Shown: positions 1-9,053 of the stretch, in pieces
Numbering within the stretch: the first letter of the stretch is position 1
How the letters are laid out: the number at the start of each line of letters is the position of its first letter
Notes under the pieces: model-generated
The model's input: only the letters and a program-made list of their open reading frames with translations
Database searches by the model: none
What the model was told of the DNA's origin: nothing
Assembly: GCA_030041355.1 (NCBI GenBank)
Contig: JASHNZ010000055.1
Span: 1-64,000 of the forward strand
DNA from: Nitrososphaerales archaeon
GTDB taxonomy: Archaea; Thermoproteota; Nitrososphaeria; Nitrososphaerales; CADDZS01
Direction of reading: 5' to 3'
Length of the DNA: 64,000 nucleotides
Translations under genes and position numbers: made by a program

Positions 1-141
1 CCCGCCCGAGGCTCTTACACCCTCGGTGTAGAATCCCTCACGCCTTTTTACTATATGCAAGCTAAAGAAAGTGGTGAGAAACAGAAAAGCAAGCCGTTCA
101 ACGACTTCGTCGACGTAAGGATCGGCTCGATCAATAATTGA
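1..141 (+). CDS. C-terminal end of an unidentified protein (partial)
   Basis: One frame is open from the window edge to a TGA at 139-141 and gives 46 residues ending in RIGSINN. The tail is hydrophilic and Lys/Asp-rich (around VDVRIG). Nothing in it identifies a family, and the rest of the gene lies outside the window. The coding call rests only on the open frame and on normal amino-acid composition. The gene runs in the same direction as the oxalate decarboxylase that follows 162 bases later; that gap holds an AT-rich stretch but no gene. Confidence 0.4.
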   Translation, partial: PARGSYTLGVESLTPFYYMQAKESGEKQKSKPFNDFVDVRIGSINN

Positions 142-303
142 GGCAGACATCGAAAGGAACTCAAATTTATGCTCTAAATTATTTTTACCTTGTTGAATTG
201 TCTTGATTTTAATATCATCTTTTTCTGGCGTCATTCAGAGAGCCTGTTATGACATGTCCAAGGATTTATTAGGAGCCGTTTGATTTCGGGATAGCGATTT
301 CAT

Positions 304-1467
304 TTGCAAGTCTTAGAAGAAAGTGGCAAGTCTGACGAAGTTCCGCAGCCTATAAGAGGAATCAAAGGAGCTCCTGACAAGGGTCCGCGTAACGTTATGC
401 TAGATCGACAGAATCCGGACATTCTCTCCCCTCCTGCTAGCGATCATGGTACTTTACCGAATCTCAAGTTCTCTTTCTCCATGGCACATAACAGACTCCA
501 AGACGGTGGTTGGGCGCGTCAAGTCACCCAGCGTGAACTTCCTGCCGCAACTACCATCGCAGGTGTCAACATGTGTCTGAAGCCTGGAGGTATCAGAGAG
601 CTGCACTGGCACAAAGAAGCTGAATGGGCGTACATGCTTTCCGGAAGTGCCCGCCTAAGCGGAGTTGACCAAAATGGGCAGAATTTCCTCGACGATGTCG
701 GTCCCGGAGACATGTGGAATTTTCCTGCCGGTATTCCGCACTCGATTCAAGGATTAGAGCACGGCTGCGAATTCCTCCTCGCATTTGACAACGGTAATTT
801 CTCAGAGGATTCGACTTTTCTCATAAGTGACTTTTTCAATTGCATTCCTAAAGAAGTCCTTGCAAAAAATTTCGGAGTGGCAGAGAGCGATTTTTCGAAT
901 CTTCCGACAGATGTGGATCGAACTCGATACATCTTTCAGGGAGAAGTACCCGGTCCGTTATCTTCTGACAAAGTAGCAAATCCGCTTGGAGAGAGATCGT
1001 TTAGCTATCACATTTCTGACCTGCCGGCGATAAAAACAAGCGGCGGTACCGCTCGAATTATCGATTCGACTAGGTTTCCAGCCGCGTCAACAATCGCTGC
1101 TGCAATAGTCGAGGTCGAGCCCGGTGGTATGAGAGAGATTCACTGGCATCCGAATAACGAAGAGTGGCAGTACTATATTGAAGGGACAGCCCGGATGACC
1201 GTTTTTGCCGCGGAACACAATGCACGAACTTTTGATTTCTCGCCGGGAGATGTGGGTTTAGTCCCCTTTGCTTATGGACACTATGTCGAGAATACATCGG
1301 AAGTTCCGCTCCGGTATTTGGAAATTTTCAAAAGTCCTCGTTTCCAGGATGTGTCTCTTAATCAGTGGATGGCATTGATACCACCTGAGCTCGTAAGACA
1401 GCATCTAAATCTGAGCAATAATCTGATTAGAGCTCTTCAGAAAGTCAAACAGCCCGTAGTCAAATGA
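304..1467 (+). CDS. oxdC: Oxalate decarboxylase, bicupin
   Basis: Converts oxalate to formate and CO2 at a manganese site. The 387-residue protein has two cupin domains. Cupin 1 carries HWHKEAEW with H101, H103 and E107, and H146 completes the metal site; cupin 2 carries HWHPNNEEW with H280, H282 and E287, plus H326. The active-site lid reads SEDST (167-171), corresponding to SENST in the Bacillus subtilis enzyme, so the glutamate that favours decarboxylation over oxidation is kept. The TTG start is supported because the N-terminus already matches the family (VPQPIRG, then DRQNPD). It is a single gene, convergent with fumC. Its closeness to Bacillus OxdC as I remember that sequence suggests acquisition from bacteria, an inference that needs a tree. 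An upstream GATTTATTAGG may be its TATA element. Confidence 0.93.
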   Translation: MQVLEESGKSDEVPQPIRGIKGAPDKGPRNVMLDRQNPDILSPPASDHGTLPNLKFSFSMAHNRLQDGGWARQVTQRELPAATTIAGVNMCLKPGGIRELHWHKEAEWAYMLSGSARLSGVDQNGQNFLDDVGPGDMWNFPAGIPHSIQGLEHGCEFLLAFDNGNFSEDSTFLISDFFNCIPKEVLAKNFGVAESDFSNLPTDVDRTRYIFQGEVPGPLSSDKVANPLGERSFSYHISDLPAIKTSGGTARIIDSTRFPAASTIAAAIVEVEPGGMREIHWHPNNEEWQYYIEGTARMTVFAAEHNARTFDFSPGDVGLVPFAYGHYVENTSEVPLRYLEIFKSPRFQDVSLNQWMALIPPELVRQHLNLSNNLIRALQKVKQPVVK

Positions 1468-1486
1468 CGGGAGGCGGATCTTAAGA

Positions 1487-1528
1487 CCTCACTGTATGAA
1501 CGAGTCTTGGTGAGGGATTTAGTTCCCT
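1487..1528. terminator. Hairpins between convergent oxdC and fumC
   Basis: Two overlapping inverted repeats lie in the 140-base gap between the convergent genes. One pairs CCTCAC (1487-1492) with GTGAGG (1510-1515). The other pairs AGGGA (1513-1517) with TCCCT (1524-1528) around a 6-base loop. They could be alternative stems of a bidirectional terminator. No long T-run follows, so the role is uncertain. Confidence 0.3.
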
Positions 1529-1607
1529 TAGTGGAAGTTTATGAACCGGGCCAGCAACGCTCATCAGGTACAGGGGGAGCAGAAGAACGCAACATTGATG
1601 GACTGTC

Positions 1608-3101
1608 TTAGGCGGACATCCCAAGATCCCTTCGGGGATTTCCGACCATCGCCTTGGGATCTATGATGCGGTCAAACTCTGGTGACGTCACATAGCCCAG
1701 CTTTAGGGCGGCATCCTTCAGATTCAGATTGTTGTCGAGTGCGTAGTGCGCAATTTGAGAGGCTTTATCGTATCCTATAACCGGGCTGAGCGCCGTAACA
1801 AGCATCAAGGATTCTCTGACGTATTTCTCCACTTTGATCTGGTCCAGTTCCGTGCCTTCAATGCTGTAAATGCGCAGTTTGGTTGAGGCATCTGCGAGTA
1901 TTCTCGCCATGTGAAGTACATTGTTAATTATAATTGGTCTCATTGCGTTGAGTTCGAAGTTTCCCTGCGAACCTGCGAAGGCAACAGCATTGTCCTCTCC
2001 TATTACCTGGATGCAGACCATGACCATAGCTTCTTGCTGCGTTGGGTTAACTTTGCCTGGCATAATTGAGCTACCCGGTTCATTGCTTGGAAGGACAAGC
2101 TCGTGAAGCCCTGCGCGAGGCCCCGAGCCCAGCCAGCGCTGGTCGTTTGCAATTTTCATCAGGGCGACCGCAAGAGACCTTAGCGCCGCGCTCGCAGAAA
2201 CCATCGCGTCTAGCGAGCCTTGCGCTTCAAATTTATTCGGGGCAGTGACGAAAGGATAGTTGGTAAGTTTTGATATCTCCGCGGCCACTTTCTCGCCGAA
2301 ATTCGGAGGGGCATTTATTCCTGTGCCTACCGCGGTTCCTCCCATCGCGATTCGGTATAGGCTATCCAAAGAGTGTTTCACGTTTTGGAGAGCATTGTCA
2401 ATTTGAGTGGCGTATCCCGACCATTCTTGTCCAACAGTGAGAGGAGTTGCGTCTTGTAGGTGGGTACGCCCTATTTTGACCACATCTACCCACTCCTTCG
2501 CTTTCGTCCAGAGCGAATCCCTCAACGCAGAGACCGCGGGGATCAGATGAGCGATGAATTCTATGACCGTCGCTAGGTGCATCGCTGTCGGAAAAGTGTC
2601 GTTTGATGACTGGCTCCGGTTGACATCGTCGTTCGGATGGATTGGTTGTTTGCTTCCAAGTCTTCCACCGACGAGTTGTATGGCGCGATTGCTGATGACT
2701 TCGTTCACGTTCATGTTCGATTGGGTCCCAGACCCAGTTTGCCAAACATAAAGAGGAAATTCGGAGTCGAGCTTTCCAGCTATAACTTCATCTGCGACCT
2801 TTGCAACCAGATCAGCCTTCCATCGCTCCAGGACACCTTCGGATGCATTTACGATGGCTGCTGCCTTCTTCACATAACCGTATGCACGGTACACTTCTAT
2901 TGGCATATGATCGCTGCCGATGGAGAAGTGTACTAGCGACCTTTGCGTTTGGGCCCCCCAGTAGTGATCTGCTGGAACCTCTATTTCTCCCATCGAGTCT
3001 GATTCTACCCGCGTTCCGCTAGACTGGATGCCTATCGGACGATCTAATATTCTAGGAATCCGCTGAGATTCTTGCCCTAATTTCTCAACTAATTGGGGCA
3101 C
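1608..3101 (-). CDS. fumC: Fumarate hydratase class II
   Basis: Reversible hydration of fumarate to malate in the citric acid cycle. This is a 497-residue member of the aspartase/fumarase superfamily. It has RVESDSMGEIEVP near residue 31, the substrate-site run NDDVNRSQSSND (157-168), a GRTHLQDATP segment around residue 211 and the signature GSSIMPGKVNP (343-353). About 30 residues precede the usual class II start; an internal start cannot be excluded. The gene begins 7 bases after the stop of the malic enzyme on the same strand, so the two are almost certainly co-transcribed and together lead from fumarate through malate to pyruvate. Aspartase is less likely given the fumarase-type motifs and the malic enzyme partner. 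Confidence 0.93.
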   Translation of the reverse strand: MPQLVEKLGQESQRIPRILDRPIGIQSSGTRVESDSMGEIEVPADHYWGAQTQRSLVHFSIGSDHMPIEVYRAYGYVKKAAAIVNASEGVLERWKADLVAKVADEVIAGKLDSEFPLYVWQTGSGTQSNMNVNEVISNRAIQLVGGRLGSKQPIHPNDDVNRSQSSNDTFPTAMHLATVIEFIAHLIPAVSALRDSLWTKAKEWVDVVKIGRTHLQDATPLTVGQEWSGYATQIDNALQNVKHSLDSLYRIAMGGTAVGTGINAPPNFGEKVAAEISKLTNYPFVTAPNKFEAQGSLDAMVSASAALRSLAVALMKIANDQRWLGSGPRAGLHELVLPSNEPGSSIMPGKVNPTQQEAMVMVCIQVIGEDNAVAFAGSQGNFELNAMRPIIINNVLHMARILADASTKLRIYSIEGTELDQIKVEKYVRESLMLVTALSPVIGYDKASQIAHYALDNNLNLKDAALKLGYVTSPEFDRIIDPKAMVGNPRRDLGMSA

Positions 3102-3108
3102 ACCTATT

Positions 3109-4767
3109 TCACATGTTGTAAACGGGTTTGTAAACCATCGCCCTTAGCCAAGCGTTGACGTCGCTTGGACGGCTAACCCCTGCAAGGTTGCGATCGAAAA
3201 TGAGGGTAGCGACTCGCACGGCCGTTCTCAGTTCGGTTTCTAGAACATTGCTTTGCGGAGGGAATATGAGACCCAGCGCGCGTTGTTCGTCCGTAACAGC
3301 ATCTGCAGTCGACTTTGCTGCCTCGATGAACATCTCATCCGTAATGCGTCTTGCCCGAGTTGCATAAACTGCAAAGCCGATTGCTGGATAGATGTAGAAG
3401 TTGTTAGCCTGCCCAGGAAGGAAAGTCTTGCCTTTGTACTGTACGGGTGGAAATTGAACGCCCGCGGCGAAGATAGCTCGTCCATCAGACCACATGTATG
3501 CTTCTTCTGCCGTGCATTCGGCGTTTTCTGTGGGGTTTGAAAGAGCGAATATCACTGGCCTTTCGCTGATTTTCAACATAGCTTCAATTACAGATTTGCT
3601 GAATGCTTTGCCTACAGTACTAATGCCGATCAGAATGGTTGGTCTTACCGAATTGACCACTTCGACAAGATCATGGCTCGGAGAGTGTGGATGCGCGAAC
3701 TGAAGTTGCTCAGGGCTCAAGTCATTGCGAGAAGTCTCGAGAAGACCGTTGATATCGAACATCCAGATTCGCTCGCGTGCCTCCGTATCCGATAATCCTT
3801 CGAGCTTCATCGCCGCAACTGTCATAATGGCATTGCCGACTCCGGCAGACCCGGCGCCAAAAAACAAGACTCTCTGATCTCTCAGTTTCTGATTTGTAAT
3901 TCGCATGGCATTTTCTAGGCCTGCCACCGTTATACTGCCTGTTCCCTGAATGTCGTCATTAAAGCAACAGACTTGATCCCTATACCTAGCAAGGTAGTGA
4001 ATTGCGTCAGTTCCCCTCCAGTCCTCAAAATGAATGCAGCAGTCCTTGAATTCCTGCTGAACGGCAGCGACAAACTCATCCACAAATCCGTCGACCTCGG
4101 TGAGAGGAGATCTTGTTTGCCTGAGACCAATATAGAGCGGGTCATTCAGTAGTCCGCTGTTGTTTGTTCCAAAGTCAACGAAAATCGGAAGCAAACCCTT
4201 CGGCGGAACTCCAGCGCATGCTGTATAGAGCTGAAGCTTGCCGATCGGAATTCCCATTCCATTTGCGCCAAGATCGCCCAATCCTAGGATGCGACCGCCC
4301 GACGTAGCACACAAGACACGAACATTCTTGTCGGGCCAATTAGCTAATCTCTCGCGCACGTGACCTCGGTCCTTTATCGAAATGTACATTCCGCGGGGAC
4401 GTCGATAAATATGGCTGAACTTTAGGCAGGCCTCTGCGATTGTGGGGTCATACAATATTGGCAGAAAGTAAGCAGGGTTCGACATAATGACGTTATAAAA
4501 TAATGTCTCATTTGTGTCAACAAGCTGGTTCAAGTAAATGTAGCGCTCAAGGTCAGTTGGCTTTTGCCCTAGCTGTTGAAGAACTCTTTGATGTTGTTTG
4601 TCTATCGTTTCGACTGAAGGTGGGAGCAGGCCCTCTAGACCCAGCGCATGACGCTCTTCTAAAGTGAATGCAGTGCCTTTAGTCAGCTTGGGCGACTCTA
4701 AGAGAGCCAAGCCCCGAAGTTCAGAATATTTCTCGCTCCTATCATTGCTGATTGCTGTGGCTTGCAT
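3109..4767 (-). CDS. NAD-type malic enzyme, long (MaeA-like) form
   Basis: Oxidative decarboxylation of malate to pyruvate. The 552-residue length matches the long bacterial/eukaryotic malic enzyme class. Visible family marks are RGMYISIKDRGHV, GGRILGLGDLGANGMGIPIG, the acidic metal-site run CCFNDDIQGTG and the NAD-binding FFGAGSAGVGNAI. The C-terminal part with FALSNPTENAECTAEEAY is also typical. It is the first gene of the fumC operon. A second malic enzyme of the shorter class lies at 23513-24931, so the genome carries two forms. NAD versus NADP preference cannot be read safely from sequence alone. Upstream on the minus strand an AT-rich TTATTAGG may be the promoter. Confidence 0.92.
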   Translation of the reverse strand: MQATAISNDRSEKYSELRGLALLESPKLTKGTAFTLEERHALGLEGLLPPSVETIDKQHQRVLQQLGQKPTDLERYIYLNQLVDTNETLFYNVIMSNPAYFLPILYDPTIAEACLKFSHIYRRPRGMYISIKDRGHVRERLANWPDKNVRVLCATSGGRILGLGDLGANGMGIPIGKLQLYTACAGVPPKGLLPIFVDFGTNNSGLLNDPLYIGLRQTRSPLTEVDGFVDEFVAAVQQEFKDCCIHFEDWRGTDAIHYLARYRDQVCCFNDDIQGTGSITVAGLENAMRITNQKLRDQRVLFFGAGSAGVGNAIMTVAAMKLEGLSDTEARERIWMFDINGLLETSRNDLSPEQLQFAHPHSPSHDLVEVVNSVRPTILIGISTVGKAFSKSVIEAMLKISERPVIFALSNPTENAECTAEEAYMWSDGRAIFAAGVQFPPVQYKGKTFLPGQANNFYIYPAIGFAVYATRARRITDEMFIEAAKSTADAVTDEQRALGLIFPPQSNVLETELRTAVRVATLIFDRNLAGVSRPSDVNAWLRAMVYKPVYNM

Positions 4768-5246
4768 TTCTCACTTTTGGGAGCAAGCGGATCCTAATAA
4801 GGATATTTTGTTTCCGACGAAGAGGTTTGAAAAGGAATTGACTCAAAATACACGCAGGCATAGATCTATTGAAAGTCAATTTGCAACATGCAGACCCATC
4901 GCTCTAATGCACACACTGGATGTGGGGGATCATACACCGAACAATCATAAACCCGTCCGAAGCTCATATACTTCGAGTATGAAATCCACTGCAAGTTACC
5001 TGACATCACTCGCAAGGATGCAGAACACCGGAAAGAGATAACTTGACAAGCTCTACCAGTATGAATCGAACCTCGCCCTTGCGAATTTCACGCAATTCTC
5101 AAGAAACGAAAGAGTACAATTTCATGGGCTTGTGCGTCAAGCCTGAGATGCCAATTCGATATAGAATTGAACACATATTTCCGATTTTCTGACGAGAAGT
5201 TAGATGAATTGAATCTAACTCACTGGTCTTCTCAGAATTGTGGATT
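4768..5246. other. Intergenic stretch with no recognised gene
   Basis: The region lies between the start of the malic enzyme and the 3' end of the broken protoporphyrinogen oxidase. A plus-strand frame runs through it to 5041 but begins inside the malic enzyme, has biased low-information composition and matches nothing I know. A GGTTCGATTC-like string on the minus strand near 5060-5070 looks like a tRNA T-loop, but its flanks do not pair. I see no RNA gene or repeat here. Confidence 0.5.
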
Positions 5247-6701
5247 TCATTGTGTTTTCCTTTCTTCGACTGCTTTTACTACCATTTCAGCTGTCAAGTA
5301 CCCATCACGAATGCAATCGGGCAAACCAACTCCATGGAAGGCCGCGCCCGTGAGAAGGAGTCCACTGTGACTATTCAGTAATTGACCAAGTGATGACATA
5401 CGTTCCAAATGTCCCACAGTATACTGGGGCAGTGCGTTATCCCATCTGAAAATCCTTGCGAAAAAAGGCTGTGTCGATATCTCTGCTACCCTGCGGAGAA
5501 AGTCACGTACACGCTCTATCAGAGCGGCGTCATCAAGCTCAGCAAATTCTTCGTGGCCGGACCAACCCAAATAGCATCTGGCCAATACCACTTCTGGAGG
5601 CGCGTGCCCCGGCCACTTTGAGGACTCCCAAGTGCAACCAGTAACTAATTCACCTTCTGTTCTTGGGACAAGGAAACCATGTCTTTTCACTTTCTCTCCC
5701 ACTTCGCTCTTGTCAAAAGCCAAGGAGACGGTCGCCGTGGAAACATATGGGATCGTACCTAGCAAGGAAGCAATTCCATCATCAAGCTGCCGAACTATTT
5801 TAGACGTAACATAAGCAGGTGTGGCCTACACGAGGACATCCGCTTCCACTTTGTCCGCACCTTTTACCAAGATTTCAAAGGTGTTCCTGTCTCGCGCATC
5901 CGATGTAGACACTCCAAGCACTTCGGTGGTCAGCATGATCGATGTACCGTTAAACCGAGAAACTATTCCGTCCACCAGTTGAATGAGACCTCCCTTCATT
6001 GTTACAAAAGTAGGAAGCTGTGATCTAGTAGCTTTGTCACTGTTTGGCGGGATGGTTTTTGTTCCAGTAGCTCCTCGAATGAGACTTCCATGGGTCGACT
6101 CTGTCTCAACGAGTCGAGGCAAGACCGCTTTTGCACTGAGCTGATAAACATCTCCTGCGAATATGCCTGCGTATAGCGGTTCGACTATCTTTTCCAAGAA
6201 CTGTCTTCCAATCCTTCGACCAATAAACGACCCTATCGACTCATCAGAAGTTTCTTGTCTTTTCGGAACTACCATCTAGATCCATGAGCACGCGAACTTT
6301 CCCAGAAAAAGATACCAAGTCAGTTAGCAAAAAGCGGAGTAGTTTTCCAGGCATGCCCGACTCGTGCCCTCTGGAAGCTTTGAGAGTTTTCCACGGTTCA
6401 AAATATACGTTCCCTTGCTTTCAGAGTCTGCAACAACCAGATCATCGGTTAGCCCTAGCTCTTTGCATAAATCTAGAGCGTAAGCTTTCAACGTGAAAAA
6501 AGAGTCGGGCCCGCCTTCTATTATCATTCCATCGTTAACGTCAGTAACTATCTTTCCTCCAAGTCTGTTTCCAGCTTCAATCAAGGTGAGATGAATCATT
6601 TGCTTAGTGCGTGCCGCAAGTTCATTCACATAGTAGCATGTTGATAACCCCGAAATTCCTCCGCCTACCACAACAACTTCAGATGCGCGTCCCAATAGCA
6701 A
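5247..6701 (-). pseudogene. Protoporphyrinogen oxidase (HemY/HemG type), broken
   Basis: The intact enzyme oxidises protoporphyrinogen IX to protoporphyrin IX with FAD. The three pieces together span about 485 codons, the normal family length. Piece 1 (from 6701) has the FAD-binding VVVVGGGISGLS and EGGPDSFF. Piece 2 has SDESIGSFIGRRIG and TFVTMKGGLIQLV. Piece 3 has TATVSLAF and the C-terminal TGAAFHGVGLPDCIRDG. The damage can be followed: near 6350 the frame shifts to one encoding MPGKLLRFLLTDL, near 6270 it shifts back, and at 5826-5828 an in-frame TAG interrupts VLV-stop-ATPAYV. All three pieces share the same phase, so the indels compensate but leave a stop at 6324. The radical SAM gene lies upstream. 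Sequencing error would need three separate events. Confidence 0.85.
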
Positions 6702-6803
6702 TCACCCCAAATGCCTGTTGGAGAATATGTCAAGTGGTTATCGCTCGCTACTGGACCTCGTGAGGTCTGTTCAAAGTGTGAATGAGCGATGAGACCGATC
6801 TCT

Positions 6804-7901
6804 TCAAACAGCCGCTGCGAGCATACATGCCCGATCTGAAGATAGGGCATCATTGTTAAACGAATATGCCCTCGCCCTGCTACCCCCGCATATTTCTTTG
6901 AATTCGCAAGCACCGCAGAACCCATTCAACAGTCGATCTCTAATGCTAATCAGAAGCTTATTGCGCTGATACAAGTCTACAAGATTATCCCGTCTGACAT
7001 TGCCAAGATTGATCGGAATCAATCCGCCAGGACTTATTGTGCCATCATATCCCACAAAAATTACGCCATCTCCATCCAACGTTCCCCTCGTGCCAAGTGT
7101 CGAGGTGCTTTCTGGTTGAGGGAGTCCCTCCAACTCAACTAGCCTAGAATGCAATTTATGATAATTTGCGTCATTCCAGTATCTTCCCAATTCTTTCCGT
7201 TGTTTCACGATTCGTCTAATGAATGGCCCTTCAACGCATCTAACCGTAAGATCATAGTGTGATGCGTCATAAAGAAAATTGCAGACGCTCTCATTTTCTT
7301 CAGGCGAAAGATCTTGCAAAGACTCTCCTCTCCCTACTTTTACTAGGAAAAATAATTCCCAGGTTCTAACTCCAAGACCCCTTATCACGTGGAGTATCTC
7401 GGGCAAATCTGCAAAATTCCTTTTCATAATTGCAGTATTGACTTGAACTTTAACGCCGAGCTGAATAGCATTGGAGATAGCTTCGATTGTTCTTTGAAAA
7501 GTCCCAGCCTCGCCCCTTATGGCGTCATGAATTTCCGGTGATGAACCGTCGAGACTTAGTGATATGGAGGCAGAGCCGGCTTCTTTCAGTTTTGCCAAGG
7601 CGTCCTTGGTCAACAACTTTGTCACGGCAGGCGATACTGCAAATGAGACGCCGGAGCTTGACGCATATCCAAGGAGATCAAATAGATCCTTTCTCATCAA
7701 AGGATCCCCTCCGGTGAAAATTATTGTTGGGTATGGTTTCCCAAATGAACGAACGGAATCCATCAGCTTGAAGCCCTCTTCAGTTGAGAGCTCCCCGGGA
7801 AGCGGTTTAGTGATAGCTGAGGCCCTGCAATGGAGACATGATAGAAGACAAGCCCTAGTTGTCTCCCAGAAAACTAGAACTGGTTTGCTTGAAAAATTCA
7901 T
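6804..7901 (-). CDS. Radical SAM/SPASM protein, AhbD-like
   Basis: The N-terminal radical SAM core has CLLSCLHC (CxxxCxxC) for the SAM-binding 4Fe-4S cluster and the GGDPLMR glycine-rich strand. The C-terminal SPASM region has CGACEFKEICGGSRARAY and a final cysteine near the end for an auxiliary cluster. The 365-residue length and the motifs resemble AhbD (decarboxylation of iron-coproporphyrin to heme) and related archaeal proteins of unassigned function. Its position next to a decayed protoporphyrinogen oxidase fits a heme or tetrapyrrole role. Peptide maturation is the alternative, but no small precursor gene is visible beside it. The upstream minus-strand region is AT-rich (ATTTATTTATC near 8000). 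Confidence 0.8.
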   Translation of the reverse strand: MNFSSKPVLVFWETTRACLLSCLHCRASAITKPLPGELSTEEGFKLMDSVRSFGKPYPTIIFTGGDPLMRKDLFDLLGYASSSGVSFAVSPAVTKLLTKDALAKLKEAGSASISLSLDGSSPEIHDAIRGEAGTFQRTIEAISNAIQLGVKVQVNTAIMKRNFADLPEILHVIRGLGVRTWELFFLVKVGRGESLQDLSPEENESVCNFLYDASHYDLTVRCVEGPFIRRIVKQRKELGRYWNDANYHKLHSRLVELEGLPQPESTSTLGTRGTLDGDGVIFVGYDGTISPGGLIPINLGNVRRDNLVDLYQRNKLLISIRDRLLNGFCGACEFKEICGGSRARAYSFNNDALSSDRACMLAAAV

Positions 7902-8121
7902 AGATGGATCGCATTAGAAGTCTTGCTACGGTGTTAGGAAACACTGAACACTTCGGACTACCTCAATGATATGAAATAAGCAGGCTAGATAAATAAATAG
8001 ACCGCGTGGCTTCCCGAGAAACATAATAGTCGAAGTCATAGATTAGAAAGAACTTGAAAGCTCGGATTCGGGAGACCATTCGGACTCGAGGCATAATCTC
8101 TTGAACGGCTCCAAAGCTCTT

Positions 8122-8769
8122 CTACAATCGTTCAGCCGGAACTAGCTCCGAACTTTCTTCCTTTATCTCTAGCGAATTCTTGAATGCTACAGTAGCAAAG
8201 AATGCAGCTATGCACCATAATACCGTCGTCTTTGTCGCAAAATCCAAATTTATCTTTAGGCTAGCCAGAGGATATTCATTCACAAGACTGTTGGGAGGTG
8301 CGCCGGAAGTCATTAGGGCACCCCATAATGTGAAATTGAACAGCACCTCGTACAATCCCATTGCAAGCAGTGTCACTGACAATATTAGAAACAAATAGCG
8401 AAGGGACTTGGGTACATATTTTGAGATAAATCCTTGGGCAAGAGCAAAGAAACAGTAAGAGAAAACTACGCCAGCGATAAAGAGTACAGTGATCGGTTTT
8501 ACATAAACTGGTGAAAAGCCTTCTCCTATTTCTTCAGGCGCTCCGCTTCGGGTATTAACTAGTTGGTCTCCTACAATGTTTCGCGGATTCATTATGTAAA
8601 AGATCACTATCGCCAACAGAGCTATTCCAGAGATCGCAAGGAGACTCCAGAGCACTGTCTTTTCGGCTTTCGTCAAAGCCTTGGGTGCGAGGCTAAAATT
8701 CCGCGTAAATCGTAAGTTCAGTAAATCACTCTCTTTTGACCCAAAAATTGATAAAATGCTATCGAACAC
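8122..8769 (-). CDS. Membrane protein of unknown function, about four TM segments
   Basis: The 215-residue protein has a soluble N-terminus of about 35 residues and then hydrophobic segments at roughly 40-60, 95-115, 125-145 and 180-197. A longer loop between segments 1 and 2 carries Asn/Gly/Pro residues. The tail is charged (KEESSELVPAERL). I do not recognise the family. The start is GTG. No functional partner is adjacent; it is divergent from the 7-TM/winged-helix pair. Confidence 0.7.
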   Translation of the reverse strand: MFDSILSIFGSKESDLLNLRFTRNFSLAPKALTKAEKTVLWSLLAISGIALLAIVIFYIMNPRNIVGDQLVNTRSGAPEEIGEGFSPVYVKPITVLFIAGVVFSYCFFALAQGFISKYVPKSLRYLFLILSVTLLAMGLYEVLFNFTLWGALMTSGAPPNSLVNEYPLASLKINLDFATKTTVLWCIAAFFATVAFKNSLEIKEESSELVPAERL

Positions 8770-9053
8770 TGGCCAATTCGCCTTCCTCGTTAAGCAAGAC
8801 GGAATGGGGATAACAAAATTTCGCTTATGACTCCGCGGAAAACCATAACCCGACCATCACTTTATTTGATCTACCTATGAATAACGTTAGCGAAAGCTTT
8901 TGTTGAATTCAACACACCATTTTGATTCCGAAACGCACAAAATTCGCCTAAAGTCTGAGTTAAATATACCACAGATTCAGCCCGATAACCGCCAGCCTTA
9001 TGGAAGCGCAACCGCACTGATCCTTTTCTGTTCGCCACGGAAGATCTAAGCAA

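Noticed and set aside
5050-5090. T-loop-like GGTTCGATTC on the minus strand, possible tRNA
   Set aside because: The bases on either side cannot form the 5-bp T stem, and no acceptor or anticodon stem fits upstream.
6665-6925. Minus-strand frame of 86 codons between the radical SAM gene and the oxidase
   Set aside because: It overlaps the 3' end of the radical SAM gene in another frame and has no recognisable motif.
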